This document shows, in pieces, positions 22,485 through 32,907 of a stretch of 64,000 bases of DNA (the stretch's first letter is position 1; each line of letters starts with the position of its first letter). Source of the stretch: Candidatus Caldilinea saccharophila (GTDB lineage Bacteria > Chloroflexota > Anaerolineae > Caldilineales > Caldilineaceae); NCBI GenBank assembly GCA_016710365.1, contig JADJVW010000003.1, positions 22,501 to 86,500 of the forward strand, read 5' to 3'. The position numbers and the translations under genes were made by a program. The notes under the pieces are model-generated. The model worked only from the letters and a program-made list of their open reading frames with translations. It ran no database searches and had not been told where the DNA came from.

Positions 22485-24008
22485 ATGTTCCAAAAAATCC
22501 TGATCGCCAATCGCGGCGAGATCGCCGTCCGCATCCTGCGCGCTTGCCAGGAGATGGGCATTGCCACCGTGGCCGTCTATTCCGACGCCGACGCGCGCGC
22601 GCTGCACGTGGCATTGGCCGACGCCGCGGTGCACATCGGGCCGCCGCCGCCGCGTGAATCCTACCTGCGCGGCGAGCGCATCTTGCAGGCCGCGCGCGAG
22701 CACGGCTGCGACGCCATTCACCCCGGCTATGGCTTCCTCTCCGAAAACGCCGATTTCGCCGACGCGGTCGCCGCGGCCGGGCTGACGTTTATCGGGCCGC
22801 GCGGCGCGGCGATGCGCGTGATGGGCGTCAAAACCTCGGCGCGCGCGGCCATGCAAGCCGCCGGCGTCCCCATCGTGCCCGGCTATCAGGCGAGCCAGGC
22901 CGACGACGACTTGCTGGCCGCCGCGCAGGAGATCGGCTTTCCCGTGCTTGTCAAGGCGACCGCGGGCGGCGGCGGCAAAGGGATGCGCATCGTTCAGCAT
23001 CCTGATGAGCTGCGCCACGCGCTGGCGTCGGCGCGGCGCGAGGCGCTCAACGCGTTTGGCGACGAGCACATTTACCTGGAGAAGCTGATCGAACATCCGC
23101 ACCACATCGAGTTCCAGGTTTTTGCCGACCACCACGGCCACGCGGTTCACCTCTTCGAGCGTGAGTGTTCCGTCCAGCGCCGCCACCAGAAGATCATCGA
23201 AGAGACGCCTTCGCCGTTGCTGGACGCCGAACTGCGCGGCCGCATGGGGGAAGCGGCGGTGGCCGCGGTGCGCGCGGTCGGCTACACCAACGCCGGCACG
23301 CTGGAATTTCTGGTCGATGCCCAGCGCGCCTACTATTTTCTGGAAATGAACACGCGGCTGCAGGTGGAACATCCCATCACCGAGGCGGTCACCGGCGTTG
23401 ATCTGGTCAAGCTTCAGATCCGGGTGGCGGCGGGCGAGCCGCTTCCCTTTACGCAAACCGACCTGTCGCAGCGCGGCCACGCCATCGAGTGCCGCATCTA
23501 CGCCGAGGATGCGGCCAATGGCTTCCTGCCCGCCATCGGCAAGGTGCTGACCGCGGTCGAGCCGGTCGGCCCCGGCGTGCGCGTCGACGCAGGCGTCACC
23601 GGCGGCGACGAGATCACGCTGCATTACGACCCGATGATCGCCAAGCTGATCGTGCTCGGCGAGACGCGCCGCGACGCCATCGACAAAATGCTGTGGGCGC
23701 TGCGTCACTACGTGATTCTGGGCGATGTCATCACTAACATCCCCTTTCTGCGTAAAGTGCTGAGCCACCCGCGCTTCCTGGCCGGCGACGCCACCACCGA
23801 TTTTGTCGATTCCCTCCCCCATCTCCAATCTCCAATCTCCCAATCTCCCAATCCCCCCGATCTCGCCTTCGCCATCGCCGCGATCGCCGAACTCCTGCAA
23901 GGCAGCGCAGCCCCGCCGACGACAGGCGCGGCCGCAGACGGCGATCCCTTCAGCCCGTGGCGGCAAAGCGACGGCTTTCGGCTGGGCAATGCCACGGGGG
24001 GCGCGTGA
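22485..24008 (+). CDS. accC: Biotin carboxylase subunit (acyl-CoA carboxylase), lacking a biotinyl domain
   Basis: The N-domain (MFQKILIANRGEIAVRILRA), the ATP-grasp domain with its glycine-rich loop (VKATAGGGGKGMRIV) and ERECSVQRRHQKIIEE, and the C-domain with MNTRLQVEHPITEAVTG and HAIECRIYAEDAANGFLPAI are all complete. The enzyme carboxylates biotin with ATP and bicarbonate. After residue about 445 a short-repeat-encoded stretch intervenes (encoded at about 23816-23855), then DPFSPWRQSDGFRLG. That motif in methylcrotonyl/propionyl-type alpha subunits leads into the BT and biotin carrier domains. Here the frame ends within ten residues and no biotin lysine motif follows. The carrier must be elsewhere, or the gene is truncated. 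Confidence 0.85.
   Translation: MFQKILIANRGEIAVRILRACQEMGIATVAVYSDADARALHVALADAAVHIGPPPPRESYLRGERILQAAREHGCDAIHPGYGFLSENADFADAVAAAGLTFIGPRGAAMRVMGVKTSARAAMQAAGVPIVPGYQASQADDDLLAAAQEIGFPVLVKATAGGGGKGMRIVQHPDELRHALASARREALNAFGDEHIYLEKLIEHPHHIEFQVFADHHGHAVHLFERECSVQRRHQKIIEETPSPLLDAELRGRMGEAAVAAVRAVGYTNAGTLEFLVDAQRAYYFLEMNTRLQVEHPITEAVTGVDLVKLQIRVAAGEPLPFTQTDLSQRGHAIECRIYAEDAANGFLPAIGKVLTAVEPVGPGVRVDAGVTGGDEITLHYDPMIAKLIVLGETRRDAIDKMLWALRHYVILGDVITNIPFLRKVLSHPRFLAGDATTDFVDSLPHLQSPISQSPNPPDLAFAIAAIAELLQGSAAPPTTGAAADGDPFSPWRQSDGFRLGNATGGA
23816..23856 (+). repeat. In-frame simple repeat inside accC
   Basis: Imperfect repeats of TCTCCAATC/TCTCCCAATC encode SLPHLQSPISQSPNPPD between the carboxylase core and the C-terminal tail. 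The sequence is unlike the surrounding codon usage and resembles the TCTCC/GGAGA inverted repeat at 31352-31398. Confidence 0.6.
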
Positions 24009-24637
24009 CAGAGAGGATGGCGCCCGTGCTGCTGACCGAAGCGACCTTGCCCCGTGCGGTCGCGGAACTGGCGCGGCGCGACCCCGATCTGGCGCAGGTG
24101 GTCGCGCGGCATGGCCTGCCGCCGCTGTGGCCGCGCGCACCAGGATTCCCTACGTTGGTGTTGCTAATCCTGGAACAGCAGGTGTCGCTGGCCTCGGCGC
24201 GTGCCGCATTCAACCGGCTGGAGGCAGCCACCGGCGCGGTGATGCCCGCTAGTCTGCTTTTCCTGGCAGACGAAGAGATGCGCAACATCGGCTTCAGCCG
24301 CCAGAAGGCCGGCTACGCACGCGGTCTTGCCGAGGCGATCCAGGCGGGTCAGTTTGATCCCGATCATCTCGCCGAACTGCCGGATGAGGAAGTGCGCCGT
24401 GCGTTGACGGCCTTCAAGGGCATTGGCGCGTGGACTGCGGAGATTTACCTGTTGATGGTGCTGCGCCGCCCCGACGCGTGGCCGGCCGGCGACCTGGCGC
24501 TGGCAACCGCTGCCCAGCAGGTCAAGGGGCTGGCGCAACGCCCTACGCTGGCCGAGCTGAACGCGCTGGCCGAAGTGTGGCGTCCCTGGCGGGCGGTCGC
24601 GGCGCGTCTATTGTGGCATCATTATCTGTCGCGTTGA
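24005..24637 (+). CDS. DNA-3-methyladenine glycosylase II (AlkA-like, HhH-GPD)
   Basis: The 210-residue protein starts at GTG 24005, overlapping the accC stop in GTGA (a later ATG is at 24017). It has the HhH-GPD core: FPTLVLLILEQQVSLASARA, the helix-hairpin-helix LTAFKGIGAWTAEIYLLMVL, and a catalytic Asp in AGDLALATAAQ. This enzyme class excises alkylated purines, opening base-excision repair. Length matches compact AlkA proteins without the N-terminal TBP-like domain. Coupling to accC is unusual and probably reflects loss of the 3' part of accC. Confidence 0.85.
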   Translation: MTERMAPVLLTEATLPRAVAELARRDPDLAQVVARHGLPPLWPRAPGFPTLVLLILEQQVSLASARAAFNRLEAATGAVMPASLLFLADEEMRNIGFSRQKAGYARGLAEAIQAGQFDPDHLAELPDEEVRRALTAFKGIGAWTAEIYLLMVLRRPDAWPAGDLALATAAQQVKGLAQRPTLAELNALAEVWRPWRAVAARLLWHHYLSR

Positions 24638-24888
24638 AACACATCGCAGCATAAATGTTCAACTCAGCGAGTTACGATGCAGCTTGGTTCATCAAACGGC
24701 CATGGGAGTAGACGGATTAGACGGATAATTTTCGGATGGAAGGCTGCTTCCCACTCTAAATCAACATCGGAAAGCCCAAAAGGCGACCCGTCGCTGCCTG
24801 TGGTTGAAAAGGCCGGCGTCGTCATTCCGCCGATTTGGCGATAGTCTGAGGATAGCTACCCCAGGCAATAGTCGTAGCTTTCATCCGC
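24638..24888. other. Convergent intergenic gap, no gene
   Basis: A partial family 1 repeat (GGGAGTAGACGGATTAGACG) is at about 24705-24740. Nothing else is recognisable between the convergent glycosylase and oxidoreductase genes. Confidence 0.4.
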
Positions 24889-25965
<1,077 letters not shown>

Positions 25966-25984
25966 AAAATTCTCGACTTTCTTT

Positions 25985-26060
25985 TCAGGTTGGTTTCAAA
26001 AATAGCAAGCGGATAACGCGGATTGGGCTGATCAGCGCCATTCGCGTGCCTTTCACACTT
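25985..26060. repeat. Family 1 palindrome
   Basis: AAAAATAGCAAGCGGATAAC followed by GCGGATTGGGCTGATC is mirrored loosely by GCGCCATTCGCGTGCC. It closely resembles the element at 15013-15095 and lies between lutC and the Gfo/Idh gene. Confidence 0.5.
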
Positions 26061-26064
26061 TGCA

Positions 26065-26903
26065 TTAATCTTCTGTTTCGAATTTCTCGAACTTCTCGAT
26101 TCTCCAATTTCGATATTCCTCAGTTTCTGTAGTTTCCGGCTTGCCGTCGTCAAACAGAATGGCATGGACGAACTTTGGGCCATGCACGCCCAGCGTCAAA
26201 TTCATTTCGATATCGGCGGACTTGCTGGGGCCAGTGATCAGATTCCAACCGGCGCGCTCACGCAGCAGGTCGGTCAGGTCGCCGGCCGCGCGCCGGGTGG
26301 CCAGCCACGCCTCGATCGTCGGGTAGAGGCGGCTGAAGGGGATCAAGGCGATGTGACGAAAGGCAACAGGCTGGCCGCGCGGTTCTGGCCCGCGCTGCTC
26401 ACGACGAGCATCGAGCCGGTGGCGGCAAAGGCAGCCTCCACACCCGTGACGCCAAAGCGGATAAAACGCACGCGGTCCAGCGCTTCGGGGGTGGTGAGCT
26501 GCTGCGGGGCGACCAGTTCCCACTGCATGTCGGTCAACACTTCGGCCAGCCCGGCGATGGGCAACTTGTCGGGCGCCCAGCTCAGCACCATGCGATCCTG
26601 GCCGTAGGTTTCGGGCTTGGGGCCTTTGCGCGCGGCTTCTTCCTCCGCGGCCCAATCCGTCAGCCGGTTGATCAGCGCCAGACGCACTTCCACCGCCGAC
26701 TCTAAAATTTCAAAGCTGCCGTACAGTCGCGTCAATTCTTCACCGAAACGCTCGGCAAGCTGTTGCCTGGCGCCCTCGGCGTGGGTGACAGTCATGCGCT
26801 CGTCGGCGGTGAGCGGCGGCGCTTCCACCGGCGGGAAGGGCAAATCCGGCCGGCTCAAGATCGTGCGGATGCGGGTGAGAATTTCGTCGCGTGCCGATGT
26901 CAT
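26065..26903 (-). CDS. lutC: LutC-type LUD-domain lactate utilisation protein, frameshifted
   Basis: The first frame (MTSARDEILTRIRTILSRPD...) runs through FIRFGVTGVEAAFAATGSML and then hits a stop after LLPFVTSP. The second frame continues with RHIALIPFSRLYPTIEAWL and the LUD-domain end GWNLITGPSKSADIEMNLTLGVHGP. One missing base near 26357-26364 joins them into about 279 residues. The LutC family supports oxidation of L-lactate to pyruvate together with LutA and LutB. The last 25 or so residues (ETTETEEYRNWRIEKFEKFE) are encoded by simple-repeat DNA and are not part of the family. The ATG overlaps the stop of the inserted methyltransferase in ATGA. Confidence 0.8.
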
Positions 26904-27874
26904 GATGACGTCGATGTATCCTGGTTGTTATTGGTTGGGTCATCACTCTCTTTGATCACCAGATGTTTCACCATTTCCTGGCGACCATATAACGTTCCCT
27001 GTAGGACTTCTGTGGCGTGTGATGCACCCGCCTCAGCAATCAATCGACTTTCTGCGGCGCAGCAATATTCGTGATTATTATCGATCAAAACACAATTACG
27101 CTCGGCAACCAGTGCGGCGATTCCCGTCGTTCCACTGCCGCCAAATGGATCGACAACCAGGCCGTTTGGTGGGGAAAGCAGTTTGACAAAGAACATCGGT
27201 AGATCGACAGGAAAGACAGCCGGATGCCCTTTATTTTTGCCGACCAATGGCAGTGACAACACATTCGGCGGCAGCACCGTATTTTTGCCCACCCATTTCG
27301 ATATATTGCGGCCAAACCCACTGGCGTTCGCTGAATTGTGGCGGCTGGGATCGTTGTCGCCTAGATTCTTGAGTCTCGACTCCACCCAATCGCCTACTGG
27401 TTTGCGAACTGCATCAGCATTGAAATATGGCCGCGTTGATTTTGCCAGGTGAAAGCAATACTCCCACCCATCCCTGAGCCGACTCGGCCAATAACCAGGC
27501 ATTGGGTTTGGTTTGTGCCAAATGTAATCATCGATGCAGAACCAGCCGCGTTCACTGAGACTTTCGATCATCTGCCAGACATAACGATGTCTTACGCCAT
27601 CGACTACTTTATCCTTGATATTGATGACCAGGCTTCCGGTTGGTTTGAGCGCCGCAAAAAATGGTTCATGAAACATCAAAAACCATTCGGCAAAATCGTC
27701 CGGATGCACACTGTCATAGTGTCTGCTACGCGCGTCGGCATAGGGGGGAGAGGTTACGATCAAATCCACTTGCCCGTGGAAATGTTGCATTTCTTCTCGG
27801 CTATCTCCCTCAATAATCGTACACACCCCTCCAGAAGATGTCACGCATTTCCTCGGAAATCTATTTTCGGTCAT
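26900..27874 (-). CDS. Type II DNA methyltransferase (beta-class amino-MTase)
   Basis: From ATG 27874 (MTENRFPRKCVTSSGG) the protein has 324 residues. The catalytic motif TSPPYAD lies near residue 41 and the AdoMet motif DPFGGSGTTGIAALV near the C-terminus, an order typical of beta-class enzymes. An SPPY catalytic tetrad is most common in N4-cytosine methylases, although N6-adenine cannot be excluded. It lies directly after a restriction-endonuclease-like gene with 19 bases between. Its end overlaps the lutC start. The GC content is clearly lower and codon use differs from the neighbours, indicating transfer. An in-frame extension to 27955 overlaps the preceding gene and is less likely. Confidence 0.9.
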   Translation of the reverse strand: MTENRFPRKCVTSSGGVCTIIEGDSREEMQHFHGQVDLIVTSPPYADARSRHYDSVHPDDFAEWFLMFHEPFFAALKPTGSLVINIKDKVVDGVRHRYVWQMIESLSERGWFCIDDYIWHKPNPMPGYWPSRLRDGWEYCFHLAKSTRPYFNADAVRKPVGDWVESRLKNLGDNDPSRHNSANASGFGRNISKWVGKNTVLPPNVLSLPLVGKNKGHPAVFPVDLPMFFVKLLSPPNGLVVDPFGGSGTTGIAALVAERNCVLIDNNHEYCCAAESRLIAEAGASHATEVLQGTLYGRQEMVKHLVIKESDDPTNNNQDTSTSS

Positions 27875-27893
27875 TGTTCCATCCCCAATGAAC

Positions 27894-28880
27894 TTACAGA
27901 TATATCCTACGGCTTGCAAAAAAATCAACAAGCCGATATGGATCGGCAAAAACACCAGAATTGTCGACTAGCCCATGAGTTCGACACGCCTCACCAAATG
28001 CATCGAGTAATAGTGGAGGCGCCTCAACTTGCGTTACCAGTTCATCTGAATCATACGATTCCATGAGAACATCTAGCACAGCTTTCATGATCTCTTCGTA
28101 GGTGTAGTTGGCAAAAAACGGCCAAAAGTAATCAGAGAGCCAGATTTCAGTGTTCACCGAGTACGGGTTGCCGCTCTTGGCCTGCTTTCTGATGAGGCGC
28201 GTGCCACGTTCCATCGCAATACCAAAAACACACATATACGGGCCGGTGCGATTCTTATCTAATTTTGCAAATACCTCCATTGCCTGAATCGCTTTTGGCC
28301 AATCTTGGCCACCCATCGTGTTGCTGCGATTCTCGACAGACACATAGAGAGTTAAATGTCCTGCTTTGTGTTCTTGAAATCTGATGACGGCGTTGAAATC
28401 ACATTCGGCGTTGCCAATATCGGAGACGCTTTCAAATCTCCCCGATGCTTGCGCACAGCCCGTAGCAAGAAACTGGTATCGCCATCCAGAATTCATGCGT
28501 TCCTTTTGCAAGGTGCGGTTGCGAAACTGTTCAACGCCGACTTTCTGGTAAGTTTTCTTGTAGATCTGATGCGCTGTGGCCGCCGGGTCTCCGCAGTATT
28601 TACGAAAGTACTTCAGCAAGTTTCTACCTTCTCGCCGACAAATCTTTTCAATCTCATTCTGATCCGCTCCATCAGGGATATTCAAGATCGCCCGACTCGA
28701 CTTTAGATTAGCGTTGATGATTGCCCGGCGCACTAAATCTTTCATCTCGTCCAATGACATCTGCTGTTGATGAGGAAGGAGCGTTGAGTCATCTAGCAGA
28801 TCAGACTGTTTGTTATCACTGTCCTGAATGCGAGGATACGTTTGGACGGTTGCTCCACTAAAGCTTGTTCGGCGCGCCAT
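27894..28880 (-). CDS. Probable type II restriction endonuclease partner
   Basis: The 328-residue protein has no clear family that I can name from memory. It contains a plausible PD-(D/E)xK-like core: CDFNAVIRFQEHKAGHL, a hydrophobic strand LTLYVSVENRSNTMGGQDW, and a following helix. Its position directly upstream of a type II methyltransferase on the same strand, with shared low GC, is the strongest evidence. It begins 51 bases after lutB ends. The assignment is by context; the recognition sequence is unknown. It looks intact, with no frame breaks. Confidence 0.65.
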   Translation of the reverse strand: MARRTSFSGATVQTYPRIQDSDNKQSDLLDDSTLLPHQQQMSLDEMKDLVRRAIINANLKSSRAILNIPDGADQNEIEKICRREGRNLLKYFRKYCGDPAATAHQIYKKTYQKVGVEQFRNRTLQKERMNSGWRYQFLATGCAQASGRFESVSDIGNAECDFNAVIRFQEHKAGHLTLYVSVENRSNTMGGQDWPKAIQAMEVFAKLDKNRTGPYMCVFGIAMERGTRLIRKQAKSGNPYSVNTEIWLSDYFWPFFANYTYEEIMKAVLDVLMESYDSDELVTQVEAPPLLLDAFGEACRTHGLVDNSGVFADPYRLVDFFASRRIYL

Positions 28881-28931
28881 AAATTTTCTACTTTCTTTTC
28901 TGTTTTTTTGTGTGCCGTTGCGCCTTCGTCG

Positions 28932-30389
28932 CTATTCTTTCTTTGCGTTTTCCCCAATCATCTTGCGCGCTTTGAGCCGCTCCTGCCACCGCTCGCGAAA
29001 GCTGCGTTTGGCGAGCGGCGGGAAGTCGCGGCTGTTGGTCCAGGCCGCGAGCGGGCCAGGCATGAACTTGATATTCCCGCCACTCATGCCTGCGAAGACG
29101 TTGCTGCCCAGGCTGCCCAGCTTGCCCGCCGCTTCGTAACGGAAGCGGCTCTGCATCATCTGGCTGAACCCTTGCATGGCTGCGCGGTCGAAGATGGGGG
29201 CGTCATGCTCCTCGACCACGTCGCGGCGCAATTCCAGCAACATGCGCGGCAGGTCGATCTTGACCGGGCAGACTTCGCGACACGCGCCGCACAGCGTGCT
29301 CGCATAAGGCAGCTTGTTCACATCCGTGACTTCCAGGTGGATGCTGGGGCTGATCACGGCGCCGATCGGCCCGCTGTAGGTGCTGCCGTAGGCGTGCCCG
29401 CCGATCTCGCGGTAGACCGGACAGACGTTGAGACACGCGCCGCAGCGGATGCAGCAAAGCGCCTCGCCATAGCCTTTGGCGAGCATATCGACGCGACCGT
29501 TGTCCAGCAGCACGAGGTGAAATTCCTCCGGCCCATCCGCGTCGCCCGGCTTGCGCGGCCCGCTCGTCATGGAAAGATAGACGCTGCATTGCTGGCCGGT
29601 CGAACTGCGGCAGAGCGCCTGATATTGCAGAAACGCATCTTCGATGGTCGGCGCGAGTTTCTCGATGCCCATCACCACGACGTAGACGCGCGGCAGCGTC
29701 GAGGTCATACGCCCGTTGCCCTCGTTGGTGACGATGCAACAGGTTCCGGTTTCGGCGATGGCGAAGTTGCAGCCGCTGACGCCCATGTCCGCGCTGAGGA
29801 ATTCCTTGCGCAGTATGCCGCGCGCCACGCTGCAAATTACCTGTGGGTCAAGCGTCGGCGGCATATCCAGCTCGCGCTGGAAGATGTCGGAAATGTCCTC
29901 GACGCGGCGGTGAAGCACCGGCGCCACGATGTGGCTGGGCGGTTCGCCGGCAAGCTGGATGATGTACTCGCCCAGGTCGGTCTCGACGACGGTCATGCCG
30001 GCGTTTTGTAGCGCCTGGTTGAGATGCACTTCTTCCGTCACCATCGATTTGGCTTTGACCACCTTCTGCACGTTGGCCTTGCGCGCGATATCGACGAGGA
30101 TGCGCTGCAGATCGACGCCCTCCTTGGCCCAGTGCACGTGACCGCCGTTGGCAGTGACATTGCTCTCAAGCTGTTCCAACAGGTCGGGCAGGGTGCGCAG
30201 GACGTGCTCCTTCATCTGGCGCACCTGGTCGCGCAGCGTCTGCCCATCGACGGCAGCCATGGCCGCCGCGCCTTGCCCGGACATGCGCCCTGTCGAACGC
30301 TCCAGTGCAACTCTCAGATGCTTGTTACCCAGAGCATCCTGGACGCGGGTCTTGTAGGGAAGAGTCAGGTCGATGGTGGATGGAGTCAT
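28932..30389 (-). CDS. lutB: LutB-type iron-sulfur lactate utilisation protein
   Basis: The 485-residue protein has an N-terminal LUD domain (GMTVVETDLGEYIIQLAGEP, CNFAIAETGTCCIVTNEGNG) followed by a ferredoxin-like region with two 4Fe-4S motifs: CIRCGACLNVCPVY and CGACREVCPVKID. This is the LutB/YkgF architecture. With LutA and LutC it makes a complex oxidising L-lactate, acting on the inner face of the membrane. The gene appears intact. It follows lutA with a repeat-filled gap and is separated from lutC by the restriction-modification pair. Confidence 0.93.
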   Translation of the reverse strand: MTPSTIDLTLPYKTRVQDALGNKHLRVALERSTGRMSGQGAAAMAAVDGQTLRDQVRQMKEHVLRTLPDLLEQLESNVTANGGHVHWAKEGVDLQRILVDIARKANVQKVVKAKSMVTEEVHLNQALQNAGMTVVETDLGEYIIQLAGEPPSHIVAPVLHRRVEDISDIFQRELDMPPTLDPQVICSVARGILRKEFLSADMGVSGCNFAIAETGTCCIVTNEGNGRMTSTLPRVYVVVMGIEKLAPTIEDAFLQYQALCRSSTGQQCSVYLSMTSGPRKPGDADGPEEFHLVLLDNGRVDMLAKGYGEALCCIRCGACLNVCPVYREIGGHAYGSTYSGPIGAVISPSIHLEVTDVNKLPYASTLCGACREVCPVKIDLPRMLLELRRDVVEEHDAPIFDRAAMQGFSQMMQSRFRYEAAGKLGSLGSNVFAGMSGGNIKFMPGPLAAWTNSRDFPPLAKRSFRERWQERLKARKMIGENAKKE

Positions 30390-30404
30390 AGTTGGAAATC
30401 CGAG

Positions 30405-30485
30405 AACTGAGGCGTGACTTGTAATGCGTGATGCGTGATGCTGACAGATTACGCATTACGCATTACTGATCACGCATTATGAATT
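30405..30485. repeat. Short palindromic repeat cluster between lutA and lutB
   Basis: TAATGCGTGATGCGTGATG is followed by ATTACGCATTACGCATTAC and GATCACGCATTATG. The 10-base arms are iterated, so several alternative hairpins can form. The element ends inside the lutA stop region and contributes its last codons. Confidence 0.65.
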
Positions 30486-31332
30486 AGCTTTACCATCTTG
30501 CCACCGGCGGGGGGGCGGTGCAGGCGGCGCTGCCTGCGTTTGCAGCGGGCGTGGCGCGACGTCCACCTGGTTGGTCAGCACCTGGGCAATGTGCACGGCG
30601 CGGGAGCGTTGTCCTTCCCGGCTCAGCAGGCCGTTGATGTGCGCCATGCAACTGACATCGCACAGCGCCACCGCGTCGGCGTCGCTTTTGGCGATGTTGT
30701 GCGTCTTGCGCTGCCCCATCGCTGTGCTGATGTCGCCGTTCTTGATGGCAAAGAGACCGCCAAAGCCGCAGCACTCCTCGGCGCCGTTCAACTCCACGAA
30801 CTCGGCGCCCTCGACATGGCTGAGCAACGCACGCGGCTGACGGTCGATGCCCAGTTCGCGCAGCAGATGGCAGGAGGCATGATAGGCCAGCTTGCCCTCG
30901 AAGTGGGCGCCCACTTCCTCGACGCCCAGCACATCGACCAGAAACTCGGTCAATTCGAAGGTGGCCGCGCCCAGAAATTCGGCGCGTGCGCGATAGCTTG
31001 CATCCTCTTCGAGCAGCAGCGTGTAAAAGTGGCTTGTCATCGTGGTGCAACTGCCGCTGGGCGCGACGACGGCATCGACCTGCCCGCGCCGCACGAGCGG
31101 CTCGAAGATGTCGATGAAGCGACCGCTATAGCTGCGCCTCGTCCCAGAAGCCGGCGTTGAAGGCCGGCTGTCCGCAGCAGGTCTGCTCAGTAGGAAAAAC
31201 CACCTCGACGCCATGCCGTTCGAGCAACTCGACGGTTGCCATCCCGACTTCAGGGTAGATCATATCGACCATGCAGGTCACAAACAGCGCCACGCGCTTG
31301 GGTGGAGCGTCGAATTGTTTTTTATGCGCCAT
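30477..31332 (-). CDS. lutA: LutA-type (CCG-domain) heterodisulfide-reductase-like protein, frameshifted
   Basis: The first frame from ATG 31332 (MAHKKQFDAPPKRVALFVTC) holds the first CCG-type motif TEQTCCGQPAFNAGFWDEA and then stops. The second frame continues RFIDIFEPLVRRGQVDAVVA, APSGSCTTM and the second cysteine motif ELNGAEECCGFGGLFAIKNG. One surplus base near 31127-31142 links them into about 284 residues. LutA family members carry two cysteine-rich domains binding iron-sulfur clusters and transfer electrons from lactate. It heads the lutA-lutB-lutC run. An IR lies 20 bases upstream. Confidence 0.8.
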
Positions 31333-31351
31333 GCGTGTCGTCAATCTCCAT

Positions 31352-31398
31352 TCTCCAGTCTCTAATCTCAAGTTGCCGGCGAGATTAGAGACTGGAGA
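31352..31398. repeat. Perfect 18-bp inverted repeat
   Basis: TCTCCAGTCTCTAATCTC at 31352-31369 and its exact reverse complement at 31381-31398 enclose an 11-base centre. It spans the gap between the M24 peptidase stop and the lutA start. No T tract follows on the minus strand, so a terminator is not obvious. A control element or mobile palindrome is possible. Confidence 0.8.
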
Positions 31399-32627
31399 TT
31401 ACATAAGTGCAATGATTTCCGTTTGCAGCGGCAGCGTCGTTACTTCGACGCCAGTTGGCATCACCAGACAGTTGATTTCGCTGCGGATCCCCAAACCCAG
31501 GTGACGCCCAGAGCCGTCGAAGTCGCACGTGGGCAGATAGACGCCCGGCTCGATGGTGAACATCACGTGCGGGATCAAGCTGCGGCGATCCTGCGTTTCC
31601 AGGTTGTCGATGTTGACGCCGTTATAGTGCACCTTGGCGCCCAGGCTGTGGCCGGTGCGGTGAAAGAAGGCGTCGCCGTAGCCCGCGTCCGCGATGACCG
31701 CGCGACAGGCGTCATCGACCGCGTAGCCGTAGACCGTGGCGCCGGTCGCCATGTGCTCCTGCATATAGCGCACGGCCGCATCGCGACCCGCGGCCACCAC
31801 TTCGAACACCGCCCGTGCGGACGCGGGCGGCTCGGCGCCGCAGTAGCCCACCCAGGTGATGTCGGCAAAGCAGTCGAGCGGCGTGTGCATCTCGCGCGCC
31901 CACAGGTCGATCAGCACCATGTCGCCGGGGCCGATCGGCGCGTGGCTCTCTGCGCTCGGCGCGTAGTGTGGGTCGGCGGCGTGCGCATTGACCGCGACGA
32001 TGGCGGGGTGATCGTAGTCCATCGCATGAGCGACAAAGAAGTCGGTGATCACCTGCTGGACAGTGTATTCGGTCGTTGTCTCGCCCGCGGCCAGTTTGGC
32101 GCGCAAGAAGTCGAACGCGGCGTCTTTGGCCGCCATGCACACCGCCGCCGCGCGACGGTGGCTGGCGATCTGCGCGTCGCTCAGCACCGCCTGGGTCATC
32201 TGCACCAGGTCGGCGCTGGAGACGATCTGTGCGCCGGTGACGCGCTCGATGAGCTCCTTTGCGCCGGCATCCACCCAACTTACGTAGGGGATGGCGTTCT
32301 CCGGGCTGTATTCCATGGCGATGCGCCGCGCCCTTGCGGCGTCTGCACGAGCGCGGCCAACTTCTCCTCCAACTCGCGCCAGCCGGCGTAGCTCGCGGTT
32401 GCGCCGCCGATCTCCTGCCGTGCGCGGCGAAAGGTGCTGCCTTCGATGGCATGAATCAGCCAGCGTGGGTCGCCCTCCGCGGGAAGCCAGAGAAACCAGC
32501 GCCGCGAGCCGCTGGACGCCAGGCCCGCAATATGCAGCGCCACCGGGTTCGTCCCGCGGAAATCGTAAAGCAACCAGCCGTCGAGATGATGAGCTCTCAG
32601 ATAAGCTTGAATATCGTGTAGGATCAT
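31399..32627 (-). CDS. M24-family Xaa-Pro aminopeptidase/creatinase-like protein, frameshifted
   Basis: The N-terminal domain from ATG 32627 (MILHDIQAYLRAHHLDGWLL) ends in QTPQGRG. It continues in another frame as IAMEYSPENAIPYVSWVDAG and the pita-bread catalytic domain. The metal ligands are visible: Asp in DMVLIDLWARE, Asp in DCFADITWVG, His in HRTGHSLGAKVHYNGVNID, Glu in MFTIEPGVYLP, Glu in GIRSEINCLV. One missing base near 32325-32332 explains the break, giving about 409 residues. The enzyme removes residues before proline, or acts on related amides. It lies upstream of lutA on the same strand. Confidence 0.8.
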
Positions 32628-32907
32628 GATAAATAATTCTGCAATAGGGTGCAATAGGGATTAGTTTAGCGGCGACAGGATGCCGACGCTCTCAGCTTAT
32701 TATCGCATGGCTGGCTAGCTACGTCCAACCTTTCACGCGAGCGGCTGGGGTGACGGCGGCAATGCGCTGGTGTGTGGCGCGATCATAGCCATAAGCGTCA
32801 ATTCCACCTTAATAATGCTAACAACCGCTCGCGTTAGAATCGAGCTGCGTTTGCGGTTTGAGGGGAGGAGATGATACACTACGGCCTGCTTGAAATCAGC
32901 AAACTGA
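32628..32907. other. Intergenic gap, no gene
   Basis: The stretch separates the M24 peptidase from tRNA-Pro. It is AT-richer than its surroundings and should carry the promoters for both directions. GAGGGGAGGAGATGATACAC at 32861-32880 looks like a ribosome-binding site and ATG, but the frame closes early. I see no gene. Confidence 0.35.
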
